Below, in pieces: positions 9,613 through 22,151 of a stretch of 64,000 bases of DNA (within the stretch, counting starts at the first letter, position 1; each line of letters opens with the position of its first letter). Location: positions 60,194,981 to 60,258,980 of the forward strand of contig CM060307.1 of assembly GCA_030674185.1 (NCBI GenBank). Direction: 5' to 3'. This stretch comes from Monoplex corrugatus. Lineage: Eukaryota > Mollusca > Gastropoda > Littorinimorpha > Ranellidae. The notes beneath the pieces are model-generated. The model worked only from the letters and a program-made list of their open reading frames with translations. It was not told the origin of the DNA and did not search any database. The position numbers were made by a program, and so were the translations under genes.

Positions 9613-11765
9613 AGAAACAGCATCTAGTGGCTATCTTCTTTGATTTAGAGAAAGCCTATGATACCACATGGAAATCGGGAATTCTTATGGATCGACACGA
9701 ATTGGGTTTTCGGGGTCACCTATCTACGTTTATCCAAAAGTTTTTGGCCGATCGACAGTTTCAAGTGCGGGGTGGTACTAGGCCTGCTCTGTCGGTTATC
9801 CATGAGCAAGAGCTGGGTGTACCACAAGGGCGCATTCTCTCTCCTGCGCTGTTCAGTATCAAGATCAACAACATAGTCCAATCAGTACAGCAGGGCTCGG
9901 AATGTTCCCTGTTTGTGGACGATTTTGCAGTTTACGCAAATGGAAGCTTCTATGCAGGCGTTCAGCGGCGGCTGCAGCTGTGTGTGTGTGTAGACAAGAT
10001 CCAGCAGTGGGCAGAGACAAACCGCTTTACTTTTTCAGCAACCAAAACACAGTGTATTCACTTTCATAACCTGCGAAAATTCTTTGCTGCTCCAGAAATT
10101 CGTCTTGGACAGTACATCATCCCAGCTGTAAAAGAAGCTAAATTCCTGGGCTTGATTTTTGATGAAAAGTTGAACTTTCACAGTCATATCCAACATCTGA
10201 AAACATCGTACCAGAAAGCTCTGAATATTCTTCGAGTTGTAGCTCATACAGACTGAGGTGCCGACAAGAAAACGCTATTACACCTTACAGAGCTTTAATT
10301 CGCTCTAAACTGGACTATGGCTGCGTAGTATATAGGTCTGCGAGAGCGTCGTACCTAAAGGCACTGGATCCCATTCACCATCAAGGGCTGCGCCTATGTC
10401 TTGGTGCATTCAGAACAACTCCTGTGTACAGTTTGTATGCGAGGCGGGGGAGCCCTCCCTGAGCAACCGTAGACTGAAACTAGGCTGAAATTTCTGTTTG
10501 AAACTGTTCTCTGAACCAGAAAACCCAGCTTACGACTGGAGTGACTTTGAAAAACATCCGTAAGTAACTCCTCCTTTGGGACTGCGTATCCGTCCCCATA
10601 TGGAAAAGGCAGATATAAATTTAGCAGTTGTTAACGACTTCTCGAAGTTTCAAGATAGTCCACCATGGACGTTAAAAAAACACCGAAGGTTGGTTTTGAT
10701 CTTGCTTCCTTCCGTAAAGACAATACCAGTGCTCTAGCGTACAAATCGTTTTATGCGGAATTGTGTGAAAAATCTCATCCCACAGAATCTTCACTGATGG
10801 GTCCAAGTGTGATAAAGGTGTTGCGGCCGCTGCCTTTTGCTCCGAGATTCCCAATCGAGCATTTTCAAAACATATTCCATTTGAAAGTTCTGTTTACACT
10901 GCTGAACTGACTGCTCTGGTTTTTGGCACTAAAAATGGTGTCCCAATCCAAACACAAAGAGTTTCTCATTTTTTCTGACTCCCTTTCTGCTTTGCAGGCA
11001 ATTGCTTGCCGAAACATTAGTCACCCTGAACTAATGAATTTTTTTGAAGCGTATTCTACTCTTGCAAAAGAACGTTACGAGATTGTTTTTGCCTGGATTC
11101 CTGGCCATGTTGTTATTGGAGGTAGTTTTTTGCCTGGATTCCTAGCCATGTTCTTATTGGAGGTAGTGAAAAGACTGACTACCTGTCCTTGATCCCTTAC
11201 ACAGATGTCAAATCGAAAGTACACAGTTACATAAGAAATATGTGGCAGGAGAATTGGAATGAACAGACAGATAACAAACTTTTCCAAATCCGCCCTAACC
11301 TGAAAGAAATTCTCCCATCTGCTGCAGGAAACCGTAAGAAAGAGACAGTGTTATGTAGGTTGCGCACAGGTCACACATCCTACACTCACTCGTACCTTTT
11401 GAAAAATGAAGAAGCACCATGGTGTATACCGTGTGATGAGCCGTTAAGCATCCGACACCTCCTCCTCGATTGCTGGGACTTATACGATGCAAGACAAAAG
11501 CACTACACGGCGGACTCCTTAAAGAAGCTCTTCCGAGACGTCCTTCCTGATGTAATTTTCCAGTTTTTACAAGAGATCAATAGATTTCACTTGATGTGAT
11601 TTTACGGGTTTTTCTTTAATGGCATTTCAGATTTACAAGGTTGACGGTGAACATGGTTTTTAACTGTTGTCTTTTATCTTAACGGGTTGTTCTTTTCTTT
11701 TTGACGTGATGTTAGCCCTGATACGGCTCTAGTGGTCGGCTGGGCTATAAACAATATGAATATAA
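9613..11765 (+). mobile_element. I/Nimb-like LINE with RNase H, 5'-truncated and broken
   Basis: The copy starts inside the reverse transcriptase (FFDLEKAYDTTW), continues through LGVPQGRILSP and carries FVDDFAVYAN as its catalytic motif (Val in place of the Ala of YADD, usual in this group). After stops near 10256 it continues into an RNase H domain (FTDGSK at about 10787, YTAELTAL at about 10893, FSDSLSALQA near 10970, WIPGHV at about 11093). It ends with a Cys/His-rich C-terminus (WCIPCDEP, HLLLDC). A tandem duplication of about 48 bases interrupts RNase H at 11080-11168. The 3' end reads 'GTGGTCGGCTGGGCTATAAA', shared with the copy ending at 33838. Confidence 0.88.
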
Positions 11766-11777
11766 TGTATGATATAG

Positions 11778-11832
11778 GTCTCTCTCTGTCTGTGTCTCTC
11801 TCTGTGTCTCGCTCTCTCTCTCTCTCTGTCTT

Positions 11833-11902
<70 letters not shown>

Positions 11903-12005
11903 CTCTCTTACATACACACAAATTACACTTACACCCACACAATTACAAATATGTATAAATGCATACATTTTACATATCTGTATATACATATAAACACATG
12001 TACAC

Positions 12006-12062
<57 letters not shown>
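11778..12062. repeat. (TC)n tracts flanking a short CA/TA-rich spacer
   Basis: Two long TC runs (about 11778-11908 and 12010-12062) with a mixed ACAC/ATAC spacer. The reading frames here (Ser-Leu, Arg-Glu) are artefacts. Confidence 0.95.
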
Positions 12063-12064
<2 letters not shown>

Positions 12065-12084
12065 ATCGTTTTTCTTCATCATAT

Positions 12085-13911
12085 ATAATAATAATAATTA
12101 CAATATTTATATAGCGCAAAATCTTGATAAAATCAAATCTAAGCGCTGAAACAGACACACACACACGCATGCACGCACACACACGCACGCACGCACGCAC
12201 ACACACACACACACATACACACGCGCGCGCGCGCGCACACACACACACGCACACACGCACACGGCTATAAATGGGGAGAAAGAATAAAAGCAATGGAAAA
12301 TTATAGAGAGCATATTATATACAATTATATATTACAATGTGATTCCCCTCCGAGTGGAGACAGGCTGCAGGGGGGATTGAGTGAGGTCAGGATTTTATGC
12401 AGAGGAGAAAAGGTGAGTTTTGAGAGCGGACTTGAAGGAGACAAAAGTAGGTTGCTGACAGACTGAGAGAGGAAGTTTGTTCCAGGAGAGCGGACCAGAA
12501 ACAGAGAAGGCTCGTGGACCATAGGTATTGAGCTTAGTGCGTGGAAAGCGAAAAGTCAGAGGATCGGAGGCAGAGCGGAGGGTACGTGAGGGAACATAGA
12601 TCTCAAGTAGGCTTGACAGGTAATCGGGGGCTGCGTTATTGAGGCTTTTGTAGCACATGGTGTCTAGTTTGTACTGTATGCGCTTTGATACAGAGGGCCA
12701 GTGAAGTTGTGCCAGGAGAGGAGATATGTGGTCAGCTTTTTTCTTTTTGAGTACAAGGCGTGCAGCATTGTTTTGAATGCGCTGTAGGATGTGAGTGGTG
12801 GAGGCAGGAAGACCGGACAGGAGTGAATTGCAATAGTCAATGCGAGACATTATGAAGGAGAGAACGAGTTTTGCAGTTGTTTCCACAGAGAGATACTTCC
12901 TGATCAGGCTTATACGATGGAGGTGATAGTAGCAAGATCTGGTAGTTTGAGAAACAAAGTTGTTCATGGAGAGGGTAGAGTCAAGGCAGACACCAAGGTT
13001 TTTAGCTGAATCAGAAATTGGGACTGATGTGTTACATAATGGGAGAGAAAAAGGAGGCAGCTGAGAAAGTTTCTGACGGGTGCCAATGTGGATAGCTTCT
13101 GTCTTGTCATCATTTAGCTGAAATTTGTTGTATGTCATCCAATTTTTAATGTCCGAGTAACACTCAGTGGTGCGAGTCAGGAGGCGCTGTATATTGTCAG
13201 GTGAGTCACTGTCTTGAAGTTGGGTGTCATCAGCATAGAAGTGGTGTTTTATAGAGTGGAGTTGATGATGGTGGACAGGGGGGAGGTGTAAAGAGTGAAA
13301 AGAACATGGCCAAGGACAGATCCTTGTGGAACACCACAGGTCAGGTATGCAGGTTGAGAGTAAGTGCCATTGATGAGAACAGTTTGTTTTCTGTTTGATA
13401 GATATGAAGTGAAACAGGAGAGAGCAATGTCAGAGATGCCAAAAGTATGATGAAGTCTAGAAAGGAGAATACCATGATGAATGGTATCAAAGGCTGCAGA
13501 CAGATCAAGGAGTGTGAGGAGAGAGACTTTGCCAATATCAGTTGCAAGGAGGAGATTGTTGAGAATGTGTAGCAAGGCAGTTTCAGTGCTATGGCACTGG
13601 CGGTAGGCTGACTGGAAAGGATTGAGGAGATTGTTGGCAGATAGGTGAGAGTTCAGTTGGTTGAGGACAACTTTTTCAAGGAGTTTTGACAAGAAAGAGA
13701 GATTAGAGATAGTCCGGTAATTTTTCAGTTCATTTGGGTCTAAATTGTATTTCTTGAGGAGAGGGTGAACAATAGCAGACTTGAAAGAATCTGGGACAGT
13801 TCCAGTTTGGAGAGAAGTGTTGATGATGTCAGTGATGAATGGGAGGATAGTAGGGAGACATTCAGAGTAGAGAAACCTGGAAGAGGATCCAGTTCGCAGG
13901 TTTTGAACGAC
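12085..13911 (-). mobile_element. L2/CR1-like LINE, 5'-truncated, copy 2
   Basis: Nearly identical to copy 1 at 5217-7591 over the reverse transcriptase and the 3' end. It retains LLDLSAAFDT, so the domain-A Asp is present. A one-base loss near 13260 splits the ORF (13692-13249 and 13138-12395) just before the YADD region. It is more 5'-truncated than copy 1, ending at about 13911. The 3' UTR again carries a CA/CG-rich dinucleotide run (12154-12262) followed by the 'TATATAGCGC' tail and AAT units. Confidence 0.88.
12154..12262. repeat. (CA)n/(CG)n inside LINE copy 2 3' UTR
   Basis: Same position as the CA run in LINE copy 1, but with CG and GCAC interruptions. The run is therefore part of the LINE and has drifted. 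Confidence 0.9.
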
Positions 13912-15140
13912 AGGAAATAAAGAAACTGGACTCCATCGTGTCTGAAAAAAATTGTTTTAGCAGTTTATGGTTAGACTTTAATGAAACGGTCATGAACGGC
14001 CATTTCACGAGCTCTCGCGGTTTTCTAGTCGCAGTAGATTAATTCATCGTCAAATCAAAGCTCAGTGTAGGCAGTTACGGATAAAACGTGAGGTCATCGT
14101 CGTCCATGCGGTTGTATAAGGCCTACATCATATGTTTGAGACATTGTTATTGATAAATCTTCAAAACTGTTGTCTATGTGTATTTTATGTTATTTTTCTT
14201 GTTCTGTTTGAATGTAATGATTAATGTAAAATGATATGGCTTCCTGAAAAATGTCCAATATTGCCCATACAGGTTTTCCCCCACAGGGATATCAATATCG
14301 TTTTACGTTGAGTGTGGGTGGCCACAGACTTTTCTTTTAAAGTCAAACCGTGTTTTATATATTGAGTTTAACCATCCACTACCCCTTTCTAGATAAAGTC
14401 GTCCTTATTCTTTTTGTTGTTATTCAATTAATTTTGTTAAGTTTGATAACATGTGCACGCGTGCTTTGTCTTGTGTGCGAGTAGATGTGTGTGTATATGT
14501 GTGCGTGCGAGTGGATGTATGTGCATTTGTGTCTGCGATTGTGTGTGTGTGTGTGTGTATGTGTGTGTGTGTGTGTGCGTGTTTTTTGCGTGCATGCGCG
14601 CGTGTGTGTGTGTTGTGTTGTGTTGTGTTTTGTTTCTTTATTTCCTTACTTTAAGTAAGGGGGGCAAAAGATGTACGAAGCATCTGACGTTAATACATCG
14701 CCCGCGCTTCGATATAGTATAAACAGTTTTAAGCAGAGGTGCTGAATAGAAACAGTAAATTCGAAAAAAAAAAAAGGGATTTTATTTAGTAGCTTTTACC
14801 GTTGAAAAATAAATCATCAGTGCCGTTGTAATTGTCTCCAGCTCATATTACTGTGACAGAATTTTCATGACACTTAAAATTTTAAAAATAATGGAATAGC
14901 ACTCCGAACAAGACTGCTCGCGATAGATGAAAAACGATAGCGCTTTGAGGGTTATTTTCAGTGTGTGTGTGTGCACGCACGTGTGTGTATACGTGCATGC
15001 GTGCGTGCGCGCGCGCGCGCGCGCGCGTGTGTTTGTGTGTGTTAGCGCAGTATTGATTTTGATCAATATTTTTTTTAAGCAATCAGATTTTCTCAGACGC
15101 GTTGTTTTTGCCTATATTGTGTAGACCGTATGTTGCTGCA

Positions 15141-15398
15141 CAGTCCACGTATATTGTTTTTCATGGGAGTGCATGTGGATGATTTTCATGTTTCTATAAG
15201 CCAGCCACTGGACATTGTAATATGTTACTTGATGCATCTTTGACGTCGTGCATATTTGATGTTCTGCATCCTTATACACACGAAAGGGATTGAGGCGCTA
15301 ACAGGCCTGCACCAGGCGGAAGGAACCCACGCAGGATCGAACCCAGACCGTCCTATTTGAAGTCTGATGTCTTGCCGACTTGACTGTGGAACCCCTTG
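15141..15398 (-). mobile_element. SINE-III copy 1 (tRNA-derived)
   Basis: On the - strand it opens with a tRNA-like head around 15398-15335 (box B-like 'GGGTTCGATCCTGCG') and runs to 'GTGGACTGTGCAG'. Landmarks 'CATAAGCCA'-like, 'GGATGATTTTCATGTTTCTA' and 'GCAGGATCGAACCCAGACC' are shared with 21869-22151 and in part with 46742-46967. Confidence 0.7.
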
Positions 15399-15808
15399 AT
15401 AAAAGTGAAGGAGGATGGTGATGAAATGTTTGTGTTGAGCACTTTGCAAGGTGTACCTGTTACCGGCAAAATAAATTCAATTTTTATGTCGCTACGGCAC
15501 AACAGTTGCAGTTGTGTGCGGCCGATTTTCACAATGAATTATTTCTTTGATTTTTGTTTGTTTTTGTTTTTTGCATGGTATTATACGTTCTAATTTTTTT
15601 TTTTTTTTAGTCTGTGGCATGATTTATTTGCATTAAATAGCATCGTAATTATTTGTATCTACTGTTAATGGCGTAGGTTTATTTACGTTGTTTCTCAGTT
15701 ATTTACATAGAATAAGTTCCCTTTTTGTTTGATGTTACAGATGGTTTGTGGTGAGGCTTTTAATAATTAATGGCACAATACTCACGATTTTATCTGTTCA
15801 TTTTGCAG

Positions 15809-15856
15809 GGGAGATGCAGAGACGACGCGATTTCTATGAGAAAAATCCTCCGCCAG
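15809..15856 (+). CDS. Psc: Psc-like exon: basic helix EMQRRRDFYEKNPPP
   Basis: Two bases finish an Arg codon, then fifteen codons read EMQRRRDFYEKNPPP, with one base left over. This aligns with E-M-K-R-R-R-D-F-Y of BMI1, the conserved basic helix that follows the V-P-G-L-F block. Acceptor is TTTTGCAG and donor is CAG|GTACTT, phase 1. At 48 bases it would be missed by ORF-length filters; splice phase and family match support it. Confidence 0.95.
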
Positions 15857-16686
15857 GTACTTTTTGCTGTTGTTACTGTTTTTGTGTACTATTTTCTTGT
15901 ACATGTGAATGTAAACGATGTTCAGATTACCGTACGCGTAGTGTGGGGTTTATTTTTTATTGCCTTTTAATACACATGTGGATTGTACTTAAGTCTGTCA
16001 TTTATTGGGTTTGGAGAGGAGCAACACACACGTGCGCGCGCACTCGCACGTTCGGGCGTACACACTGAAATAAGAGACGTAGTGAGATGGGAGGTTAGAA
16101 AATAGTAGTGTAAATAAAAGATATAATAATGAAATAAAGTGAAAAAAAAAAAACGGTTAGTGATGCCAAGACTAAGAAAACGGACAGAATTATGGAGGAC
16201 TATAAAAAGCGAAAACTGGAACAAAATTAATGAGAGCTGTTGCATTGAAAATTGATTATCTGCGAAACATGACACCATTTTCCTCTTTCTTCTTCTTAAT
16301 CTTTTTCTTAAATTAATAAGGTTAAATATCAACGTTTCATTAAACCTCAGGAATGCCTCAAGAGTTAGTCCTTTGTATTTTATCAACATTGCTTGTTAGT
16401 AATGATGATAAATAAAAAGCGTACTCATTGTCCTTGACTGTATAAGAACTTTATATTTTTTCTTTTCTTTTCCTTTTCCTTCTGCATCGGTGGGTTGCAT
16501 CACCAATGCGGTATACTTACTTATATGACAGGATTTTTACATACTTGGGCGATTCTTGTTATTTACGTTGTGTGGACGGTCGTGCTTTTTAGTTTTTTTT
16601 ACTTTATTTATTTGTTTGTTTGTTTGTTTGTTTATTCATCGCCCGAACTTACGATCAAAGGCGATGCTGTTTCCTGCTCTGTCTCC

Positions 16687-16757
<71 letters not shown>

Positions 16758-16779
16758 CTCTCTGTGTCTCTGTCTGTCC

Positions 16780-16859
<80 letters not shown>

Positions 16860-16941
16860 ACCAAACACTTATGTAGTTAAATTATTACCGTTGCGAACTA
16901 AGGCATTCTCTCTCTCTTCTCTCTCTCTTTCTCTCTCTCTC

Positions 16942-16983
<42 letters not shown>

Positions 16984-17154
16984 ATCTATCTGTCTGTCTA
17001 TCTCCCTCCCTTCCTCCCTCTCCCTCTCTCTCTCTTCCCCCTTTTCCCGCTCTGTCTCTCTCTCTCTCTCCCGCTCTATTTCTCTCTGTCTCCCGCTCTT
17101 TCTCTCCCCCTCTGTCCTGCTCTCCCTCTGTCCCTCTCTCCGTCCCCTCTCTCC

Positions 17155-17232
<78 letters not shown>

Positions 17233-17270
17233 AACGATCAGTTCAGTTCGTTTTTTGTTGTGTACTGCAG
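15857..17270 (+). other. Psc-like intron (1.4 kb)
   Basis: AT-rich to 16640, with nothing recognisable, then long TC tracts (16690-17228) almost up to the next acceptor. The tracts leave only about 40 bases of unique sequence before the exon. Confidence 0.85.
16690..17228. repeat. Long compound (TC)n/(CTGT)n tracts
   Basis: Three blocks (16690-16855, 16908-17150 impure, 17155-17228 pure) of TC with CTGT and CCCT variants. On the opposite strand they read as Arg-Glu repeats. They sit within 45 bases of the acceptor of the 17271 exon and extend its polypyrimidine context. Confidence 0.95.
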
Positions 17271-17364
17271 GTGGCAAAGAGACGGAACAGGTGCACGTAG
17301 CTCCAGAGAGGATCATCTTTTCCGAGGACGAAAAGTTCAGCGTCTCTCTGGAGTTTTCTCCGAA
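17271..17364 (+). CDS. Psc: Psc-like exon: pre-RAWUL segment
   Basis: Starting with two bases that complete a Gly codon, it reads GKETEQVHVAPERIIFSEDE and continues to F-S-V-S-L-E-F-S-P. The 'IIFSEDE..SVSLEF' block resembles the segment before RAWUL in insect Psc and matches BMI1 'IITDDEIISLSIEF' in pattern. It joins the RING half to the RAWUL half of the protein. Acceptor is TACTGCAG, donor is AA|GTATGT, phase 2. Confidence 0.93.
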
Positions 17365-17391
17365 GTATGTACTCTTTGTTTTCATTATACC

Positions 17392-17900
17392 TTTAGAGTT
17401 TGTTGAAGAGGGATTCATGGCTCCAAGAATAATTTCATATGCACTCCAGTCAAATTTGCCGGCAATTCTCTGGCAAATTCTTGATCCTTACACAGATCCT
17501 TTGATTGATTGATTTGATTCGGCACCCACCTCAAGTGATATTGCCGACGGGGATAACTATCCCAGGGAAGTGGGGGAAAGGAGGGCTTATCTGATCCTTT
17601 ACTGACACCACCAGAACACCAATGATAAGACGGGACAGTGAGGAGGCCAGTTTTAATTTAGCGCACCCCGGGATTCCAAACCACAACCATTAGCATGTGA
17701 ATCCGACGCCCAACCAAGTGAGCTATTGCGGCCCGCACAGATCTTTTGCGCTGGCAAGATGTGGAAATGGTAAGGAAAGGGAGGAGGGAACGGGATCTAT
17801 CAATTAATACTGACACCAATAGAATGATGGGAGCGGTGAAGAAGCTAACTGTATGTTACGGGCTGGGATTGAACGCGAGACATGAGATATTGTGGCAGTT
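17392..17900 (-). mobile_element. SINE-I copy interrupted by a SINE-II
   Basis: The SINE-I 3' part (17392-17502) and the rest including the head region (17736-17900) are separated by the SINE-II at 17503-17735. The first part carries 'AGAGTTTGTTGAAGAGGGAT'; the second carries 'TTTTGCGCTGGCAAGAT', a weak 'CTGACACCAATAGAATGATG' core and 'GCTGGGATTGAACGCGAGAC' near the tRNA head. Removing the insert restores the family order. Confidence 0.78.
17503..17735 (-). mobile_element. SINE-II inserted in SINE-I, with 12-bp target duplication
   Basis: On the - strand the tRNA-like head (GGGCCGCAATAGCTCACTTG, box A then box B-like 'GGTTTGGAATCCCGGGG') is followed by a core 'AAACTGGCCTCCTCACTGTC', then 'CTGGTGGTGTCA', and a tail of TCAA-type units. 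Flanks are CACAGATCCTTT (17491-17502) and CACAGATCTTTT (17736-17747), a target duplication with one mismatch. SINE-II and SINE-I share the core but not the head. Confidence 0.82.
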
Positions 17901-18261
17901 AGCGAAAAATTGGAGGTGCTGAGAAAGAGAGGTGTGTGTGTGTGTGCGTGCGTGCGTGCGTGTTTGTGTGTGTGTGTGTGTGGGCGTGCGTGCGGCGGTG
18001 TGTATGTGTGTGTGTGTGCGTGCGTGTTTGTGTGTGTGTGTATCGGTTAATAAATGTTCTCGCCGTTCTCAAGTCGGTCGTTGCAGTCGTATCATGTACC
18101 TTCGTATTGTTTTGTACTTTTGAGTGTTAGATTAAAAAAAAAAAATGCGCCGAATTTTTCTTTCTTCCTTATTTATTTCCATATTTATTTGTGTATGTGT
18201 TTCGCTGTCTGCTTTGTTTTCTATGTCTTCTTTCTTTCTTTCAAGTTCATTACGTTTACTA

Positions 18262-18296
<35 letters not shown>

Positions 18297-19253
18297 GTTA
18301 TTATTATACTTATTCTACTGTTGTTATTGTTAGAAGAAGAAGAAGAGTTGGATTTTTTACACTTCATTTCATTTTATGGAGGCATGCAGTGTGCGTGAGC
18401 ACTCGCGCGCGTGTGCGTGCGTATGTGTGTGTGTGTGTGGGCGCGCGCGCGCGCGCAGTAATGGAGACAAAAACGAAAAAGAAAAACAAAAAATGGGAGA
18501 GGGGAACTGGAGAAGGGCGGAGGAAGGCGGTATGTGGCAAATGGAGGGAGGTTTAATTGCTTAAAGCAGCAGTTTGTTTTTGTCAGAGCGTGACGGGAAT
18601 TTTGCATTACATTGACCAACTTCCCTGTGTGGCCATGCACTGTTTTGTTCCATTTTAATTCCTTCGAAAGTGCATCTTGGAATTCATTTAAAAAAAAAAG
18701 GACGTGTCGCATGTAAAACAAATTCGTTGCACTGGGAGCGTCATATGCGCTTGCAACCTCATCCGCCAGCAGTGATTCGATAATGTCTCCAAACAGCGAG
18801 GCCTTGAGACAGATGATGATGATGATGAAAGTACTACTGCAACAAATAATAATAATAATGATAACAATAATGATAATAATCTTTAAATGAAAAACAATGC
18901 TGGCGTCACCAGGAAGGTTGCCACAGTAACACGAGCAGTGAACAGACTGGATTTCAACTGCAAGATATTAAAATGCTGAGTCCGCCATTACCACTCCATA
19001 TTACGTTGTCGTAGTTCATAGTCATTGTCATTATTGTTTAACGCCCAAGGGAGAAACAAAAACACTTACAGAAACGAGGAAACGGCTAGCATAGAACTTC
19101 CAGAAGGTGGGATACTATTTATACTGAAAAGGCCTCGGCATCTCCACGAGGAATATTACATTGTATCGTTATATATCACCTCAGTGCATTTCATCCTGTT
19201 ATAATTGTTAATTATTACAGCTACAACCTTTGTTTCCATTTACTTTCTTGCAG

Positions 19254-19299
19254 TGGAAGGGCTGTGCAAGTTGAAAACGAAAAAATGGCTGCGCCAACG
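19254..19299 (+). CDS. Psc: Psc-like exon: short pre-RAWUL linker
   Basis: One base completes an Asn codon, then GRAVQVENEKMAAPT. The acceptor is TTCTTGCAG, the donor is ACG|GTGAGT and the intron is phase 0. The sequence itself is not conserved, as expected for this linker, but the splice signals are strong and the phases join the exons on either side without a stop. I am less sure of this exon than of its neighbours, since it could be alternative. However, skipping it would break the frame. Confidence 0.85.
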
Positions 19300-20254
19300 G
19301 TGAGTACAGTCATACATTCATTCACTGATAAAATAGAAGTTGAAGACATGTGTCTCTTCGAATTTCAAGCTGAAGTTAAAGACGTATATTGCTTTAAATT
19401 TTCAAACAGCATTTGTACTTTGACTGATCCACTTCTGTTGTACTTTGACTGATTAGTCTTCTGTTTCGACACAGCAACGTCACAATACGTTTGTCTTGTG
19501 TGATCTACATTTTTGAATTTTAAATAGACTGGTAAAGATGTGGGTACGTATTTGGGTTTAAATCAATAACCTCGGCTTTTTCTGCCTTTACGTAAAGCGA
19601 TTCGGCAAGCTTGCTGTGACTTGGTGCGCTCGAAACAAGACCGACGCTTCACCACAGTACTACGAGGTTAGGATTAATGTGGAGACTGAGGATGATGAAG
19701 TGCTATAACATTACCGGTAGCTTTCAAGAGTAGGGTTCACTTTTGACACTTGTGTACGTGGGAGGTAGAGGCATATTTGGCTTATGCACGAAATGTGTGA
19801 GATCTGTGGCACCTACACGAGATGGAGAAAAATGTGGTGTGGAAATGTAGAGTGAGGTGTGTGAGGTCTGTTACGTGATCTATCCGCCTGCAAGAGAGCC
19901 GTACACAGGACCGGAAGTTCAGGGCGGAACAGATAACAGCCAGTGGTAGGGTGCTAGCAGACGTTATAATGTGTGTGTGTGTGTGTGTGTATGTGTGTGA
20001 CACGTATGCATGCGTTTAAGCACATATGTACACGTGTAACCGGTGCCGTATTGTGACACAGAGCGGTTATTTTGGCAACAGAGAGCCATTGCAGACTACC
20101 GTGTGATACTGCGTGTTGGGGACATGATTTTTTTTTCCTGCAAATGTTGTACCAGTCCCAGCAAAATAAAACTGCTTCTGGCAATTGCAGCTTATAAAAA
20201 AGGCGGCATTCTGATTTTGCATCGCTGTTCCACTGGTATTTATTTCTCTAGCAT

Positions 20255-20410
20255 CATGGTAATACATTGTTGTATTGTGGTAATATATCGTTATAATAAA
20301 AGAATCATTTGGCGATAAGTCGTTACAGTCTCGTGATGCATCGGCATAATTTAATGATGTATCATTTTATATTGCGGTGATGCATCGTTATGTTTGTTGA
20401 TAAATTGTCA
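20255..20410. repeat. Decayed 'TGATGCATCGTTAT' minisatellite, part 1
   Basis: Loose copies of GTGATGCATCGTTATGT about every 16-24 bases (for example at 20334 and 20378). The same motif returns in three later stretches of the intron. Confidence 0.6.
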
Positions 20411-21194
20411 TGCGTCACAGAGATACTATTACATCACTAATAACGTCACATTTCCAACAATCGCGTTTCTCAGAAATTTGTTATTGTTAAGTGTAATTAC
20501 GCAGTTTCGGTTTATCGATTTCTTACAATCATGTTTTTAGCAGTGAAGAAATCACTCTTCACAGGTATTGTATTATTTTCTGGTTGGGCAATTAACGAAC
20601 ATTTTCCTAGGACGGTGTCAAATCATCTAACATGACGAATGGATCCATCAGAACCAACAGATAGTTGGAATCCCGGTAGATATGTTCAACATTAGGCGTA
20701 TACAATAATTGATCTACACCGGTCAGTTGTTGGTTGAGTTTTCTACGTTTCCATTTCTAAAAGGCCTTCTTCGGCTCGAGGAATGTTTCCACCATTATTC
20801 GATTCAAGATGATAAAACATGTTTCTGTTTTTGTGAAACACCTGTCTTCTAATCCGGCGTTTTGCAAAGTGGGTTAATAGAGGTATCTCACACACTTGCA
20901 TAAGACACTTGACGTCGCAAAAAATAACTCCGCCCACCACCATTCAAATCTGCAGCGATTCGAAATAAGGCTGTCGATTCATGATTGCATGTTGTATCAG
21001 TGTAACGTTTTTTTGAAAGGTTTAGAAGGTAAAGATGGTATTAGTATTTATCCAAATCTGAAGCTGTGGTATTATTTCTGCCTCGAGTTTTTGAGAAAAC
21101 GTTGCAAAGATGCGATGTGCGTTGTTGTCACGACGATTGCAGATGAAGCTGACAGAGGCAGGTACAGTCTTTCTGTATACTGCCGCTAGAGCTG

Positions 21195-21330
21195 TAGATT
21201 GGAGTTTGTTCAAGAAGAATTCATGGAGTTTGTTCAAGAAGAACTCATCGCAGTCGGACAATTCCAGATACGCTCCCTCCAGATCTACCAACACGTGTCT
21301 TGACAGACTTCTTGAGCCTCACAAAACCCT
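21195..21330 (-). mobile_element. SINE-I 3' fragment
   Basis: Carries 'TGGAGTTTGTTCAAGAAGAA' twice in tandem (21199 and 21229), then 'CGGACAATTCC', 'ACAAAACCCTATACTCTGGC'. The core and head are lost. Confidence 0.72.
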
Positions 21331-21868
21331 ATACTCTGGCAAAAACAGCAGAATGCCGGGCTTATAAACACAGTGCAAAGTAAAGAATTAAACACAAACT
21401 GCCTGCTTGGAGACCAGGACCAGGAGAGAGAACGCCCATTGAGACGAACTGTCCAAAATTTGATGTCGATCAAACTTTCTTTGGGGGAGAAAAAAACAAC
21501 AATCCCAAACATACAACAACGAAATTTCTTTTTGCGTCTATGATGTTGGTCACTTTCAGTTTATTTCATGAAGATGATTATTTTATGAGAAAGGTTATAA
21601 TAGGAATGGCGATACGTCGTTAGGTATGATGTTGATGCATCGTCGCGTTGTGTCGCAGCAGAGACTTAAAGATGATATATATGTCTCTGGTTGTGGCGAT
21701 GTATCTCATTATGCGTGGTAAAAACACTGCAGCGTTATCGAATTTTTGCCGTGCGATTGACTGAGAGATGAAGTGTGGTGAAAATGCATTTAAGCGTTTC
21801 GGGTTTTTTTCTCGAATGCGTGTATATGTGTGGCTTTGCCCACACTGTGCAGGCGGTATGTTGTTTAA

Positions 21869-22151
21869 CAGTCTGCGTACTCCGTCTTCAGTGGGTTTGT
21901 ATGCTGGGTGTTTTCATATTTCCATAAGCCACGGGACGCGTGACATGACTTACAGGATCTTTAGCGTGCGTACTTGGTGTTCTGCGGGCGTATACGTGCA
22001 AACCATATTTAAGCCCGAACAGGTCTGCACACGTCGTGGAGATGGGAAAATATCCACCCTCATCCACCAGGCGGCAGATTCCCAAGCAGGATCGAACCCC
22101 AGACCTTCAGAGTGTTAAGTCTGACAACTTACCCACGTGACTGTCGCGTCC
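21869..22151 (-). mobile_element. SINE-III copy 2, best preserved
   Basis: The - strand begins GACAGTCACGTGGGTAAGTT, has box B 'GGGGTTCGATCCTGC' and runs through 'GATCCTGTAAGTCATG' and 'CATAAACC...'-like segments to 'GACGGAGTACGCAGACTG'. The tRNA-like head is clear. This is the reference copy for SINE-III in the window. Confidence 0.78.

Larger units (their letters stand above)
9235..15808 (+). other. Psc-like intron (6.6 kb)
   Basis: Holds an I/Nimb-like LINE fragment, TC tracts, the second L2-like LINE copy, GT-rich tracts at about 14460-14630 and 14960-15040, and a SINE-III copy. I see nothing recognisable in 13915-14440, 14640-14950 or 15400-15790. Confidence 0.8.
17365..19253 (+). other. 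Psc-like intron (1.9 kb)
   Basis: Besides the nested SINEs it holds GT tracts at about 17935-18045, an ATT tract at 18264-18310 and a CG/TG tract at about 18400-18455. I see nothing recognisable in 18470-19250. Confidence 0.8.
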
